Source: Apostichopus japonicus
Lineage: Eukaryota; Echinodermata; Holothuroidea; Aspidochirotida; Stichopodidae
Length of the DNA stretch: 64,000 bases
Reading direction: 5' to 3'
Assembly: GCF_037975245.1 (NCBI RefSeq)
Contig: NC_092583.1
Location: 8,639,764-8,703,763 of the forward strand
Shown: piece after piece, positions 45,801 to 56,012 of the stretch
How the letters are laid out: every line of letters starts with the position of its first letter
How positions within the stretch are numbered: position 1 is the stretch's first letter
Program-made: the position numbers and the translations under genes
Notes under the pieces: generated by a model
Databases searched by the model: none
Told to the model about the DNA's origin: nothing
What the model saw: only the letters and a program-made list of their open reading frames with translations

Positions 45801-47681
45801 TGACACAATTCTTTGGGTCCAAATTTGTGGAGCCCAATATTTTTGGGAACATTTGGGCCCACGTTTTCTTTACATTGCAATAACTCCGCAATGGTTTGTC
45901 GGTTAGTAGCCAAACTTGGTATAATACAGGTGTTAGTTAATAGCCAGTACACGTGGGCCTAAATTTTTTGGGACCATCCGGACCCAAAATTTCCGGGCCA
46001 TTTTGCACTGGGTGGGCCAATCTTTTGTTAGCTGAACTCATCCCAAAATGTGGGTAGTGCTTATTTGAGGCTGTAGCAGGGAAAACGTCTGTCTCTTTTT
46101 CAAAAGGACTACTTCTTTCACAATTGCTGGCTGATTTTTGTGAAATTTGCAGTAAGTGCCACTTTTGGATTATATGGCAATATAGCTGGTTCATGAGTAC
46201 AATATTGGATGTAAGGAAGTGGTAATTTTTTTGGGCAATTTTCATAATTTTTTTCAGTGTCTTAGCATTCTTTTTAGAGTTGTCACACTTGTGTCGAGAT
46301 AGGATATGATAGCAAGCATAGGCGTAGGAGGCGGGGGGGGGTTGGGGCTGCAGCCCCGGAGCCCCCCAACCAAAAATGTGTGTGAAAATTCGGGCAATAT
46401 GCTGAGAATTTTTCGGGCACCTACTGAAAAATTTTGGTTAAATTTTTCATGCAAGTCGTTACAGCCCCCCAAATCAAATTGGGCTCCTACGCCTATGATA
46501 GGAAGCTTTATCTGGGAGGGAGGAAGCTTATCAGGGTGTGGAACAGTCAAAAGTCATAAGCCATTGCATATCAGTGGGTAGATACTTCCTATGACAACTG
46601 ATCCAATGTGTGTACTGTCAATATAGCCCTGAAGGTGTATCATTTCTTATCTTCCAATTGATATTTGATGCCAGTTTATCTCAGTCTAAAGCAGGGAATT
46701 GGTCTAAGCTTGGTGACCATGAGTAATTTGCTAGAACTACTGTCTGGGCAGAATTTGCTAGTCTCTGTAATAAATCCGTCTAGTGTTGTTGAGCTACCAC
46801 ATCGGGCGGCATGCATGGAGCTGTACACAGAGTTTAACTAATTCAACAGTGCATACATACAACACTGTACTATAGACTCATCCATGGCAGTCCTCCACTG
46901 AATTGGTATCCATTCACAGATTATGGGTTGAGCCACTGCAGCATTGCTGCTTTATAGTTGTCATATCAAATTTGCTTTGGGACACATTCTTTGGGCCTGA
47001 ATTTGGGGGCCCAATATGTTGAGGACCATTTGGGCCCACATTTTCTTTACATTGCAATAACTCTGCAAACTTGGAATGTAGCAAAAATTAGTATACAGTT
47101 GCTGGTTAATAGCTGGTACATATAGGCCATCTGGGCCTCTAAACATTCTGGGGCCATGTTTGGACCGGGTGGGCCCAATTTTATGTCCACCTCAAATGCA
47201 ATTTGGGATACATTCTTTGAGCCCAAATTTGCGGGTCCAATATATTTGTGGCCATTTGGGCCCTCATCTTTTACGGTTCAAGTTTAGGGGCAATTATATT
47301 TTTGAGCCAAATTCATCTTGGCTCAATATTTTTGGGGCCATTGACGCACAAAATTGTAAAATTGCAGTACCTCCACATTGTAACTGATGCAAGCTTTAAT
47401 CAATGTCGCTCTTTAATAGAAAGGTTACTTAGAGAACAATTATTTTAGTGTAGGAAGTAAAAGTTTCAACTCTTTATTTTTTCTCTCACTTATAGATCAC
47501 AGACCTCCGGACCATAAGTGGCCGACACACGGAAAACATCATGAGAATAAAGTTAGACAATTACAAAGATATACCTCCGATATTTTTGGAAATGTTTCAG
47601 GATTGTCCAACTTTCGACAGTGCAGAGGGGCTCGCTTCTGACACATCACATCAGATGGAATCAGCAGACGTCCAGACTTAA
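18797..47681 (+). CDS. THR: Thyroid hormone receptor (NR1A), complete, nine coding exons
   Basis: Nine exons join in frame to 404 codons: 18797-18815, 25479-25517, 40361-40476, 41467-41608, 42203-42414, 42782-42898, 43869-44124, 44894-45021, 47496-47681. The product is a ligand-regulated nuclear receptor that binds DNA as an RXR heterodimer and controls transcription. Residues 37-104 form the two-zinc-finger DNA-binding domain, with eight zinc cysteines and the TR P-box CEGCKGFF. The preceding YIPSYMD motif is typical of TRs. The hinge is basic; the ligand-binding domain runs from about 185 to 379 (CCMEIM, LRMAQRY, DRPGL, HYVN). Helix 12 is PPIFLEMF at 370-377 (AF-2 core). His354 matches the hormone-contacting His of vertebrate TRs and both LRxxxRY arginines are kept. 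A 25-residue tail follows AF-2. The start is chosen because a TAG lies in frame nine bases upstream of ATG. Intron 2 hosts a 7.8-kb transposon. Confidence 0.93.
19516..19857. mobile_element. hAT-like MITE with perfect 8-bp target duplication
   Basis: Starts CAGTGGCGTAGGAAG and ends GGTTCCTACGCCCTTG. TTTGTTAT flanks it on both sides (19507-19514 and 19858-19865), so the insertion is well defined. The 8-bp duplication and the CAGTGGCG end fit the hAT superfamily. No coding capacity. Confidence 0.82.
20003..20246 (+). mobile_element. TTAA-flanked MITE, family A, copy 1 (truncated)
   Basis: Starts TTAAAGGCATTGAAGACTTG and matches the reverse complement of copies 2 and 3 through 'ggtagcaagctg'; the far end is missing. 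Short open frames in it are repeat-borne. Confidence 0.8.
20561..21108 (+). mobile_element. TTAA-flanked MITE, family B, copy 1
   Basis: TTAAAGCACTAACGGACACC at the left; the right end reads ATATAGACCTTTAA, an imperfect inverse, so the ends are inverted and TTAA-flanked (piggyBac- or Kolobok-like target). It matches 50881-51386 over most of its length ('ccaatttgccccatattcag', 'ataacataacagataatta'). Confidence 0.75.
22572..22940 (-). mobile_element. TTAA-flanked MITE, family A, copy 2
   Basis: Inverted ends built on GTGTGAAGACTC and GAGTCACCAATGCC; TTAA at 22572-22575 and 22937-22940. Nearly identical to copy 3 and opposite in orientation to copy 1. Confidence 0.82.
23601..24006. repeat. ~192-bp tandem duplication
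   Basis: 'agaccaacatcc', 'ggttacatcctt', 'gaggaacctgagtatttgaa', 'aagtaaccttggttaagg' and 'cagagacaggtgtagccttg' occur in the same order in both halves. Copy 2 has an extra ~40-base segment. Confidence 0.88.
24131..24494 (-). mobile_element. TTAA-flanked MITE, family A, copy 3
   Basis: Left end TTAGAGGGTGTGAAGACTCG, right end GCGAGTCTTCAATGCATTTAA. The ends are inverted around GAAGACTCGC; the right TTAA is intact and the left is TTAG. Body matches copy 2 closely. Confidence 0.82.
25479..25517 (+). CDS. THR: TR exon 2 (N-terminal A/B domain)
   Basis: Acceptor ...acattttccag and donor C|gtaagt; 39 nt. It joins exon 1 and exon 3 in phase 1 and encodes a Ser/Gln-rich stretch ([12 protein letters not shown]). 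Confidence 0.75.
28572..28949. mobile_element. hAT-like MITE, CATAGGCGTAGGAG family, long copy
   Basis: Starts CATAGGCTTAGGAGCCC and ends CCTCCTACGCCTATG. The flanks AGTATATA and AGTATATT suggest an 8-bp target duplication. Reversed, it matches 46317-46497 at both ends but carries about 200 extra internal bases. Confidence 0.75.
30336..30490. repeat. Imperfect array of 'aagcataagcatggaaagc'
   Basis: About seven diverged copies of an 18-22-bp unit, interspersed with GCATGC-TGTAGCAAAG blocks that can pair with each other. Confidence 0.8.
32534..32669 (+). repeat. Left terminal inverted repeat of the transposon
   Basis: Pairs with 40164-40309 in inverse orientation in three blocks. The transposase ATG (32820) lies 150 bp inside it. 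Confidence 0.85.
32820..33135 (+). CDS. Transposase exon 1 (first C/H module)
   Basis: ATG at 32820 ([10 protein letters not shown]); ends SVG at donor G|gtgagt. Carries [11 protein letters not shown], typical of the N-terminal module of this transposon protein family. Confidence 0.8.
33817..33879 (+). CDS. Transposase exon 2 (acidic linker)
   Basis: Acceptor ...ctgtcttgcag, donor G|gtaaga; 63 nt, phase 1 on both sides. Encodes an acidic linker ([15 protein letters not shown]). Confidence 0.72.
34451..38855 (+). pseudogene. Transposase exon 3 (long, with stop and frameshift)
   Basis: Starts after ...ctgtcaacag. Open to TGA at 36214; the same frame continues from 36217 to about 36640; then the +1 frame is open from about 36642 to TAG ending at 38855. 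Residues on both sides of each break read as one continuous protein. Confidence 0.85.
40164..40309 (-). repeat. Right terminal inverted repeat of the transposon
   Basis: Inverse of 32534-32669 in three blocks. It ends 51 bp before TR exon 3. Confidence 0.85.
40361..40476 (+). CDS. THR: TR exon 3 (first zinc finger)
   Basis: Acceptor ...tttcttaacag; encodes APYIPSYMD and then [15 protein letters not shown] and CEGCK; donor AAG|gtagga. The intron falls right after CEGCK, the usual nuclear receptor position. The acceptor is 51 bp from the transposon end. Confidence 0.95.
41467..41608 (+). CDS. THR: TR exon 4 (second zinc finger)
   Basis: Encodes GFFRRTIQK, then the second set of four cysteines (CKWNEEC and CQQCRYKKC), ending in LAMGMAPD. 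Donor T|gtgagt, phase 1. Confidence 0.95.
41609..42202 (+). other. TR intron 4
   Basis: Unique AT-rich sequence with a poly-C run near 41,700; nothing else seen. Confidence 0.7.
42203..42414 (+). CDS. THR: TR exon 5 (C-terminal extension and hinge)
   Basis: Encodes [20 protein letters not shown], a basic T/A-box-like extension, and then the start of the ligand-binding domain. Donor GGG|gtgaga. Confidence 0.92.
42782..42898 (+). CDS. THR: TR exon 6 (helix 3 region)
   Basis: Encodes an acidic start, [12 protein letters not shown] and the helix 3 segment [16 protein letters not shown]; donor GAG|gttagt. Vertebrate TRs have Arg where this has Lys just before VVEFAK. Confidence 0.92.
43508..43723 (-). 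mobile_element. MITE-like element (GGTTTCGATGAT ends), short copy in TR intron 6
   Basis: Ends GGTTTTGATGAT and ATCATCGAAACC. The interior, read on the minus strand, matches the 7339-7773 element ('cgtcacaaactc', 'cttgagatatcgtgtt', 'gtgtagaagtaccacattga'). Confidence 0.75.
43536..43548 (-). promoter_or_regulatory. DR1-type nuclear receptor site in a TR intron repeat
   Basis: TGACCT T TGACCC on the plus strand, that is GGGTCA A AGGTCA on the minus strand. Geometry of RXR/HNF4-type sites; function unknown. Confidence 0.45.
43869..44124 (+). CDS. THR: TR exon 7 (ligand-binding domain core)
   Basis: Encodes [20 protein letters not shown] and LRMAQRYE through [11 protein letters not shown]. This is the nuclear receptor signature region; donor G|gtaata, phase 1. 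Confidence 0.95.
44125..44893 (+). other. TR intron 7, with AT-rich simple repeats
   Basis: Contains (AT)n-like DNA at 44,125-44,215 and a self-complementary TTAATTAA-type segment at 44,665-44,770. Nothing else seen. Confidence 0.75.
44894..45021 (+). CDS. THR: TR exon 8 (DRPGL segment)
   Basis: Encodes [27 protein letters not shown] and HWAKILMK; donor AAA|gtaaga. Confidence 0.94.
45712..46030 (+). repeat. GGGCCC-rich repeat, copy 1
   Basis: Irregular ~35-40-base periods of phrases such as 'ttgggcccaaatttgnggg' and 'ccaatatttttggga', producing many GGGCCC palindromes or near-palindromes. Confidence 0.75.
46317..46497. mobile_element. hAT-like MITE, CATAGGCGTAGGAG family, short copy
   Basis: Starts CATAGGCGTAGGAGGC and ends GCTCCTACGCCTATG. 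Flanks ATAGCAAG and ATAGGAAG give an 8-bp target duplication, 7 of 8 identical. Same family as 28572-28949, in opposite orientation. Confidence 0.82.
46975..47345 (+). repeat. GGGCCC-rich repeat, copy 2
   Basis: Same phrases as copy 1, including 'gggacacattctttgggcc', 'ttttctttacattgcaataa' and 'ccaatatnttngnggccatt'. Confidence 0.75.
47496..47681 (+). CDS. THR: TR exon 9 (helices 11-12 and stop)
   Basis: Encodes [19 protein letters not shown], the AF-2 helix PPIFLEMF and a 25-residue acidic/Ser-rich tail; TAA at 47679-47681. Confidence 0.95.
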   Translation: MTDLRTISGRHTENIMRIKLDNYKDIPPIFLEMFQDCPTFDSAEGLASDTSHQMESADVQT

Positions 47682-48696
47682 ACTGATCCTCCAAGGATGA
47701 AAACCTTCATGGTTTATGTGAGATATGTTGCACGTTACAGAAAAGGTGACATCTGATAGTATACTTTTCCCTGTCCATCTGGAGTAGATGACCGTTGGAA
47801 ACATGGCCATTTTTATGGCCTGGTATCTCATATGGGATTCATCTCAATTGGATGAACATCAGATAACCCATTTTATGCCAGGGTGTGTTGAATCACAGGC
47901 TTACAGGTTACATGAAAGGTGACATCTAATATAATAATATGTCATTTCATTGTTGATCTGGAGACGAGATGACCTGTGGCTTATTCCATTTTATGGCAGG
48001 GGTGTCTAATACCACATGCTTGAGATTCATTTCAGGTCAAGGTGGCTTTAAGGAATATACCATTTTTAGGGGGTACTAAGGTATTTAAATCCTGTCACCT
48101 TACAGCTGCAGTAACTAACTTCCTGTAATTATGTGCCCTAATCATCTGCAGAGCAGAGGATTTTAAGCTTATATAATAGGTGGCGCTATTCATAAATTAC
48201 ATTGTGACTGTACCTCTACTAACGTATATTGAATATAAACCTGTTAGCTGGCTTCTGTAATGTGCTCTACCAAATCTTAAAACTGCATTGTCATAGTTTC
48301 AGCTGTGGACTTGTTCTCTATGAAACACATTTGTAGATGTTGATTTAAGGCTGACAGACAGACAGACAAAGTGTATACTTCATGCATTAGCAACATGTTT
48401 CGTTAGAAGTCGAAACATCTTCGAATAACAAGATTCATGAGTCTCCACTATCGGAACCGCAAACCTGCCAACGTTTGGCAGTGGATTTGTTTTTCATTGC
48501 AACGGCAGGCAACGCACCATTTTAAAATAGAGTATTACGTTTCAAAACTGCTTGTTCTAGAGAGTAGCAGTATCCTGAATTTCTAGAAATAATGAGTCAT
48601 ATGACCGAGGAGCAATTCGATATATACCATAATTTCTGTAGTATGAACTTCATAATACAATCTAAAAAAAAAAACAACGAATACCTCCTTTTCCAG

Positions 48697-48702
48697 AATA
48701 AA
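48697..48702 (+). terminator. Candidate poly(A) signal of TR
   Basis: AATAAA about 1.0 kb after the TR stop codon; other weaker sites may be used. Confidence 0.4.
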
Positions 48703-50880
48703 ATTTCACCAATTTTAGTGGAGTGTCTTTTCAATGCAGCATAACAGCCAATCAGTACTAGTAACTGTTCCAAGAATGATTTATTCTGGAAGTAGGGTGC
48801 TCCAAAGGTCCTTAAAGATAGACAAGAGTATTTATGGTATATATGAGTAAAGGACTGGGAGAATAGGCAATAGCATCGAAAGGGTTGCTATGGCAACGGC
48901 GATGGTAGGAGTAAGTTTTGTATGACAGCACTTGGAAACGTTTCTTACATTTCTGTTAGTAATATTAGTGTTAAAACAATTTCTTTGGCATCTAGCCACC
49001 ACCTGACTGTTTCAGATTTGCATCCAAACTGGTCTAACAAACTCTAGAGAGATAGCAGCCTATGTATGATTTACAAAATATGTTGCTAAGCTTGTGCTCT
49101 TCAACCTCTCGCATAATCAGCCGGATCTAAACTCCTTCGGACAGAAATATTATGTTTGTTCATTTCGACAGGCATACCTGCACCTATACACTCAGTGAAA
49201 CTTAGTATGAACCTAGTTTATAGGAATTAAGTCAATCAAATTGGGAGAGGGGGCAGGGGGGATGGGGGGTGGTTGGGAGGTAGGGAAACATTTGTAAACT
49301 GATCTTTTATATTTAGCTGTGAAGAACAATCTTTGCTTGTAAGCCATTAGTGTGTTTTTGCTATCCATCAATTAAAAGAAAGATTTTATCAGGGAAATTT
49401 GAAATCGTTTCCTATATAAGTTTTGTTCTGTTGTCACAAAATCCTGACTATGTAGGTGGCAGATTGCATAAGTCCTGCATAGCCTTTAGTTTATTAAGGC
49501 AAGTTATCTTTTGGACATACAAATCACGTTTTCAAATTATGTTTTAAAATATCCAAGCTACCTCAATTTTACTTATCAGGGCATTTTCATGTACATTAAT
49601 AATATTATTATCAAGGCATTCTGTGAAAAAATGAAAAAAAAAAACCAACAACAATTTAAGCCAAAAAAGGACATCAAGTCTCGACTGGTATTTTTTTTTG
49701 TGTGAGGGATGCTCAATGTAACATCTATCTTTTTGTAGTTATTATTATTATTATTATTGTTATTTATTTTTTATGTGTATGTATGTAAAAGGCAACAAAG
49801 AGCCTTAACAGTAATTAAACTTTCCTGGGAAGGTTTCATTTGTGGAAAGGCTGGGATCTGCAAAAGTTGTAAATATGTAAAGAAAGGATTGATCACTCGA
49901 GCAGCTTACAAGAATATCCAAAGACTAAAAAAAAAAGCAAAAAGAACCAAAAAAAAAATGAAGAAGAAGAAGAAGGAAACCACCAAATTTACCTCCGCAG
50001 TTTGTGATTAATTAATCTCTGATGCCTTTATCCTTTTCATTCTCTCTCTCATCTCGATTGTTATTTTGTTTCTATACTTATATATACATTATATGCCACA
50101 ACCATCTATGCCAACTTTTTATTTTACCTTTCGAAATTACCACCAGCATTCACAAGTTACTTGCTGATCACAGAGCAACAGAAATTCTTTGAATGATGAT
50201 GCCACAGGTTTTAAATGACTACAAAACATATTTTGTACCCAATTGTGGTATCTGGTGTCTGCACCCCCCTCCGATTCCCATCTGGCTTCTCCCGAGAGCT
50301 GTGAGAAGTAATTTTCACAACTTTGTGTAATTAGAACTTTTCAAAATAATTATAGAATATTTTTTGAAAAAAATCAAATGTATGTGAAAAATAATTCATT
50401 TGATTCTAACAGCTGATATCAGGTTTTTGGAAAAGTGCAGTAATATTAAACGTAACAACATGAAAAAGCAGCAGATTTCACCGTTCATGAAGTCTGAGTT
50501 ATAATATCAATACATAGGTTCATCACTTTTTTTTATGTTGTTGTTAAATGTAGAAGGGGAACCTGTTTTCATTTTTGTTAGACAATTGTATGATAATTAT
50601 GTTATGCAATTATGGTATACAATTATGGTACAAATGAACGTTAATTTGCTAAAACCCCAAAGACTTCCTCTCTTTACATATTCTGTTGCTGATTATTTCA
50701 GAGGATTGAAATGCTAGAAGCAACAGATGATTTACTTTGTTAAGTTAAAAATTTACTGAAATGGAGTTTCATTTATGAAGAATCAGTAATTTTCAAAGAT
50801 TTTTGGGCATTTGTTTTATACTGAATAAGTTTTTTTAACTTTCAATTGCTTGTCATCAGTAATCAGTTATAAAGAGTTTT

Positions 50881-51386
50881 TTAAAGCACTACAGACACCT
50901 AGCCAATTTGCCCCATATTCAGTACATATGTTATGTATGATAACCACATTCAAAAATTGGTTCAAATTTTTCGAAAAGCTCATTTCGTTTTCAAGATAAT
51001 CACATTTGAAGTTTCCATAAGGCCTTAATAAGTTAACCCCTAATTACAAGCCCACATACATCATTTGAATATTGTGATGTGCCCCTTTTCATAGAAGACA
51101 GTAAAACATTTCAACAACTCGCCTTTGGCCAGATTCCTGGGGTCAGTGTCCTTGAAACAAAGGTTGTAAAAACAAACGGATAACATAACAGATAATTAGG
51201 CAGTCACTCCCTTTACATCATCAATGTGCATAATTAGCTAATGTTTATTCATAAATTAAACTAGAATTAACAAAAGACTTGTGAAATGGTCAATCTTTGA
51301 TGGTGGTTACAGCTACTTTCATGATTTCTAATGTCTATTATCGTGATTTGGATAAAAGTCGTTCACAGGTGTCCCTAGACCTTTAA
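50881..51386 (+). mobile_element. TTAA-flanked MITE, family B, copy 2
   Basis: TTAAAGCACTACAGACACC at the left and GTGTCCCTAGACCTTTAA at the right. The ends are inverted and the body matches 20561-21108. Confidence 0.78.
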
Positions 51387-53882
51387 ATCCTGAACAGCTT
51401 TCAAATGACGAAATTGTAAGGCTACTCGGAAACTTGGAACATTTGTAACTATTTTGTCTTTTTTTTTTAATTATCTTTGTTATAAATGTTTAAGTAATTT
51501 GAACACTTCTTTCCAGTGAAATTACCAAGATTAATTAATTAATAAAGCTAATTATAAAGGAAAAATTGTTAATCATAAAGTTTTTTAGCATTGATACTAG
51601 AAGACAGCTTCTTTAAAGGAATGGGGATAGAATGCTTCATGATATTACTTTTTCCAAGAAATTGGGGGGGGGGGGAATTCATTCGAAAAACTGATCAAAT
51701 TAAACTGCATGCAGCTGATTGATACTTTCATTCGAAACTGATCAAATTTAACTGCAGCTGATTGATGATTTTGTTGATCCTTTAAGATCGATCACTTTCT
51801 ATGTCGTCTTATGTTTTTGTTTTGCATTATTCTGTTTGAAAAACAAGGTGAACATTTTTCAATAAATGCTGATGATTAAACACATATAAAAAGAAAGATG
51901 TTAGTTATGCACAGATGCTTTTGTGCTTGTAGGAAATAGCTAAATCCAAATATTAAAATCTGGTACAGAATGTGCTGACCAAATTAGTCATGTTTTGTTC
52001 TGCTAGATAATTAGGCAGTCCGTGTTATAGTGCACTCTGCTAGTTTCTCATACTAGCCGAGTCACAATTGGATTTACTGTTCACCTGCCCTCATCCGTTG
52101 AAGACTATAAGCATAAAACTGAAGAATGAATAAGTTCTCCCATTCCCCTTGCCTAGGAACTCTGCATTGTGGTAGGATTTAGCCCATGCATTTGGGGTGA
52201 GGTGGGTGGGGGGGGGGAGGAACTTTAGACCAAGCATTGTGAGTACTTGTTTCTTTGACTCACACATTGACAGTTTAGTGTAAAAAGATTGTAGATTTCA
52301 ACCTAAACATTCTTGTCTTAATTATTTCATCAAACTTTCAAGGATGATCTAATAACGACGGACACTTTAAACCGGGATTATCCAGTGAAGGTAGACATTT
52401 CTTAATTATCCAGACCAAATGTGTGTGAGATGGAAACAAATACTACCTCTTAAAATCAAAGCAAACTTTATTCTCTAACCTATCCATAGTTTCAGTATAC
52501 ATGATTGGCACCACCGTTGCCCTCTCTCAATCTCTATAAATGTTTTTTTTAACTATATTACTCTACATTTCACGAGCCACCCAAAAGTTCTTTGTAGGTC
52601 CCTCACTCATCCAAACTAGCCTCTTGTGTGGGAGGCGAGTTTTCCTCTTTTTTAATTCTCAGGTTGTAAGAGTCGTGCTCATCTTGTCTATTCTTTAAAA
52701 AAAAAAAATCTTTAAAAAAAACCTTTTTGTTTTTCTTAAAAGTGATTGAAATACAATTCATATTTTTGCTGCAGCAGTTGTACCAGTAACTTACCTCATA
52801 TTAATATTGTTTCCAAAATGACAATGACAACTTTTGTGTATAGCTCATATTTAGTCCCTCTCCCTTTTTAAGTTTAATGTCTGTTTTTTCCCGGTAGTGT
52901 TCGTTTTTGTCGTCTTAATTATTTGTCAATCGATATTTGTATCTTTATATCCGACTTTGAAAAGAAGAAAGTCGAGCCAAGCAAGGCTATATTTTGCATG
53001 TATGGCATCTCAAGGAAGTATTAAACATTGAAATTACTAACCTGTTCTTGTCATTCTCTGCTTTTCTCATGTGTCCGTCATTTCTTACCTTTTCATGTTT
53101 TGTAATAATAAAATCTAGGCATATATAATCGTTGGGATGGGGAGGGGGTGGGAGATAAATTTCTGGTTTTGTTTTAATTAATGGCTGTTGTAAAAACAGC
53201 TGTTTTATGACAAAGCAATGTGTTGTACTAAGTGATATCAATGAATCTAATCACCTGTGGTAATTAAGCTACCAATGTACACACTTCATGGAACTCATAT
53301 ATTCTCACTGTATGTATGATATACTGCTAAATAGAGCAAAGAAATGACCCACAGCTAATTTTGCAATCACAAGGTATTGGAGACGGGGGTGGGTGGGGAT
53401 TATAAACTAAACTAGATGGATCCACACCCAGCTGGGCTTACCTGTAAGCTTAACATAGACCCTGACAATGAACATCCCCAGGGACAAACAGGCATTACCA
53501 AGCAACATGATGGTATTACAGAAGGTTTATCAGATTGGTTAGGAAGTATTGTGGTTACAATTCTGCCACAATTGATATTTCATATTCCACTATTTATGAA
53601 AACATATACATGCTCCAGAATTGAAATGAACAAACAAAAAATTGCAACATACAATGTCTAATGTTATAAACTGTATTTTGTGAAAAACAGTTACAGTTAT
53701 AAACAAATGACAATACCGACTTATTTTTGCAGTCTTATCATTTACTCGGGGTACTGTTGGTTAATCTTGGGTTAGTGTTACAAACAAACACTAACATATT
53801 CTTTGCCCAGATTAACAAAATGATAACAATGGTCAAGTGTATTTATTTAGAAACCAAGGCATAGTGAAGTGTTGACCTCTAT

Positions 53883-54225
53883 GGCCGATTCTTACCCAAG
53901 TGTATCATGATATAAGGATTACATGAAATAAATGCACAAAGTGTACTAAAGCTGTATGGCCGATTCTTACCCAAGTATCATGATATAAGGCTTACATGAA
54001 ATAAATGCATGTATAGTGTAAGCTGTACGGCGGATTCTTACCCAAGTATCATGAAATTAGGCTTACATGAAATAAATGCAAGTAATGTCTTAAGCTGTTT
54101 GGCCGATTCTTACCCAAGTATTATGATATGAGGGTTACATGAAATAAATGCACAAGTGAAGTGTAAGCTGTACGGCCGATTCTTAACCACGTATTATGAT
54201 ATGAGGCTTAAGTGAAATATATGCT
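53883..54225. repeat. ~73-bp minisatellite, five copies
   Basis: 'ggccgattcttacccaagta' starts at 53883, 53958, 54029, 54101 and 54174. Each copy continues with 'tcatgatataaggcttacat' and 'gaaataaatgca'. Confidence 0.92.
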
Positions 54226-56012
54226 GAAGAAATATTTACTTAATGAAGGGATTTTCTGGTGGCTGACAATTGTGACATGTTTATTGAATGGAAAAATAAA
54301 TTCCACACCATCGGGCTGGGCCCATCTCAATTTCTTGTTTCTTACTCGAGATAAGGTTGTTTGAAGTACTTGAAATGGGTGGGAGTTTAAATAGGCATAA
54401 ATGTTATTTTATAACCGAAATGAAATGTACTATACTGTAGAAGTTGGCTACACAAATCACCCCCTCTATCAAGTGAGCCAATAATGCTACCAAGTACCCA
54501 TGATATGATGATACCCTTATCTCTACCCCCCCCCCCAAATTCCTTAAACAATAAATAAACTAAGTAAACTGACAAAGTAAATGCCTTTCAAAGATATCAA
54601 AATGATCAACATTCGACAAGATGTCTTCATTTTTGACTGGAAAGAAAGATATTTACAAGATTTAAGGAGAAAAAAACAAATCAAGGCATGATAATATTTT
54701 TGATGTAAAAATACGTCAGATGTTAGTAAATGGAAAGTAAAATGCAATGCTTCAGTGCTCATATGACTGAATGTTTTGTCAAGAAAATAACTGATCATTC
54801 AAGTTGCATAATAATGGTAACATTAACAAGGCCTCAACAAGGATAAAATACTTTGAGGATAGCAGAGTAAAAATTAAAAAACTTTTTATCCTAGAATGAC
54901 TGCAATATATGATTAGTTTGTTGGCAATTATGTTGCAAAGTTGTGGTTCATGCAATATGATAACGAAAACTGACTGTTTAAACTACGATGTACAATAACT
55001 TAAAACTTGAATAACCAAAGACTGTGTTAATTATATGATGCTGAGGTATATAAACAAAAGCTAAATAAACAATATCAGAGGTTGGTCATCTTTAAAACTA
55101 GATTCATACGAGGGAATCCTCCAGGTACTGGTGCAGGGGACAATATACGGTGGGGGGGGGGGTGGGAAGGATGGATGTATTCTAAACACTTCCCTTCAAC
55201 TTGCTCATGTATTTTACAGTAATTTTTGGTAACTAAGTGACTGTAGGATGATGAAAAATGTATTCATTTTAGATAAAGTTGGTCAAGTAGAGTAAACAGG
55301 TATTATGTTACGGTGGGGGGGGGGGGGCTGGGGAGGATGGGGGTAGTGAGTACACAGTACACAAGGAGAGTCTATTTTTACAACTTCATCTCTATTTTAA
55401 TAAAATGTTACCTAATTTTACCAGGTTTTGATAGTGTGATTAAAGAAAGCTTTGGAAAGACTTGTGGCTCAAGTTGATTAGGTTTTAAAATAAAAGACTG
55501 GGGAATAGTACATAACACATGAAGTTAATGTACCATCCAGAGGTAGGCTTGTTACCCTAACAGTATATATAGTTGATGTTGAATACAAGATTGAAGTCAC
55601 TTTGGTGAGCCTTACATTACAGGTCACATCCAGCAGTGATGGTTGCTAGGCAGCCCTAGGCTATATATTTATGCTAACAAGCAGCCTAGGCCTAACCACC
55701 CATTACAATAACACTTATCATGCAGTGTGGCAATACTAAGGTGCAGGCCAATGAAGACCTAAGAACACATCCAAAACACAAATTTTGCAAAAATTGCAGT
55801 ATAGGCGTCAGTTTGCTAATGCTACAGTGTGTTACGATAATAGTTTTTGTCCCAGAGGTAGAAAAGAAATCACGGATATTCCGCGAATTCGCGGAAAAAG
55901 CTCATGCCTGCTAATAACACATCCAAAACACAACAGACTCTGCAAGTAGTGTTTTATGTAGCCAGACTGACTTCCATCAGATCAGAGTCAAACTGAGAGC
56001 ACTCCTGCTGCC

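Larger units (their letters stand above)
45022..47495 (+). other. TR intron 8, mostly repeats
   Basis: Carries (GT)n at 45,426-45,452, two stretches of the GGGCCC family (45,712-46,030 and 46,975-47,345) and an hAT-like MITE (46317-46497). Confidence 0.75.
47682..56012. other. TR 3' UTR and intergenic DNA between convergent genes
   Basis: Starts with the TR 3' UTR. It holds a TTAA-flanked MITE (50881-51386), a minisatellite (53883-54225), A-rich DNA (49,620-49,990) and several G homopolymers. I recognise no exon; the small open frames show no domain or splice support. Confidence 0.65.

Noticed and set aside
55720-55914. Plus-strand open frame with cysteines near 55.8 kb.
   Set aside because: No splice support and no recognisable zinc motif spacing; it lies just past the Mkx stop and is likely 3' UTR on the other strand.
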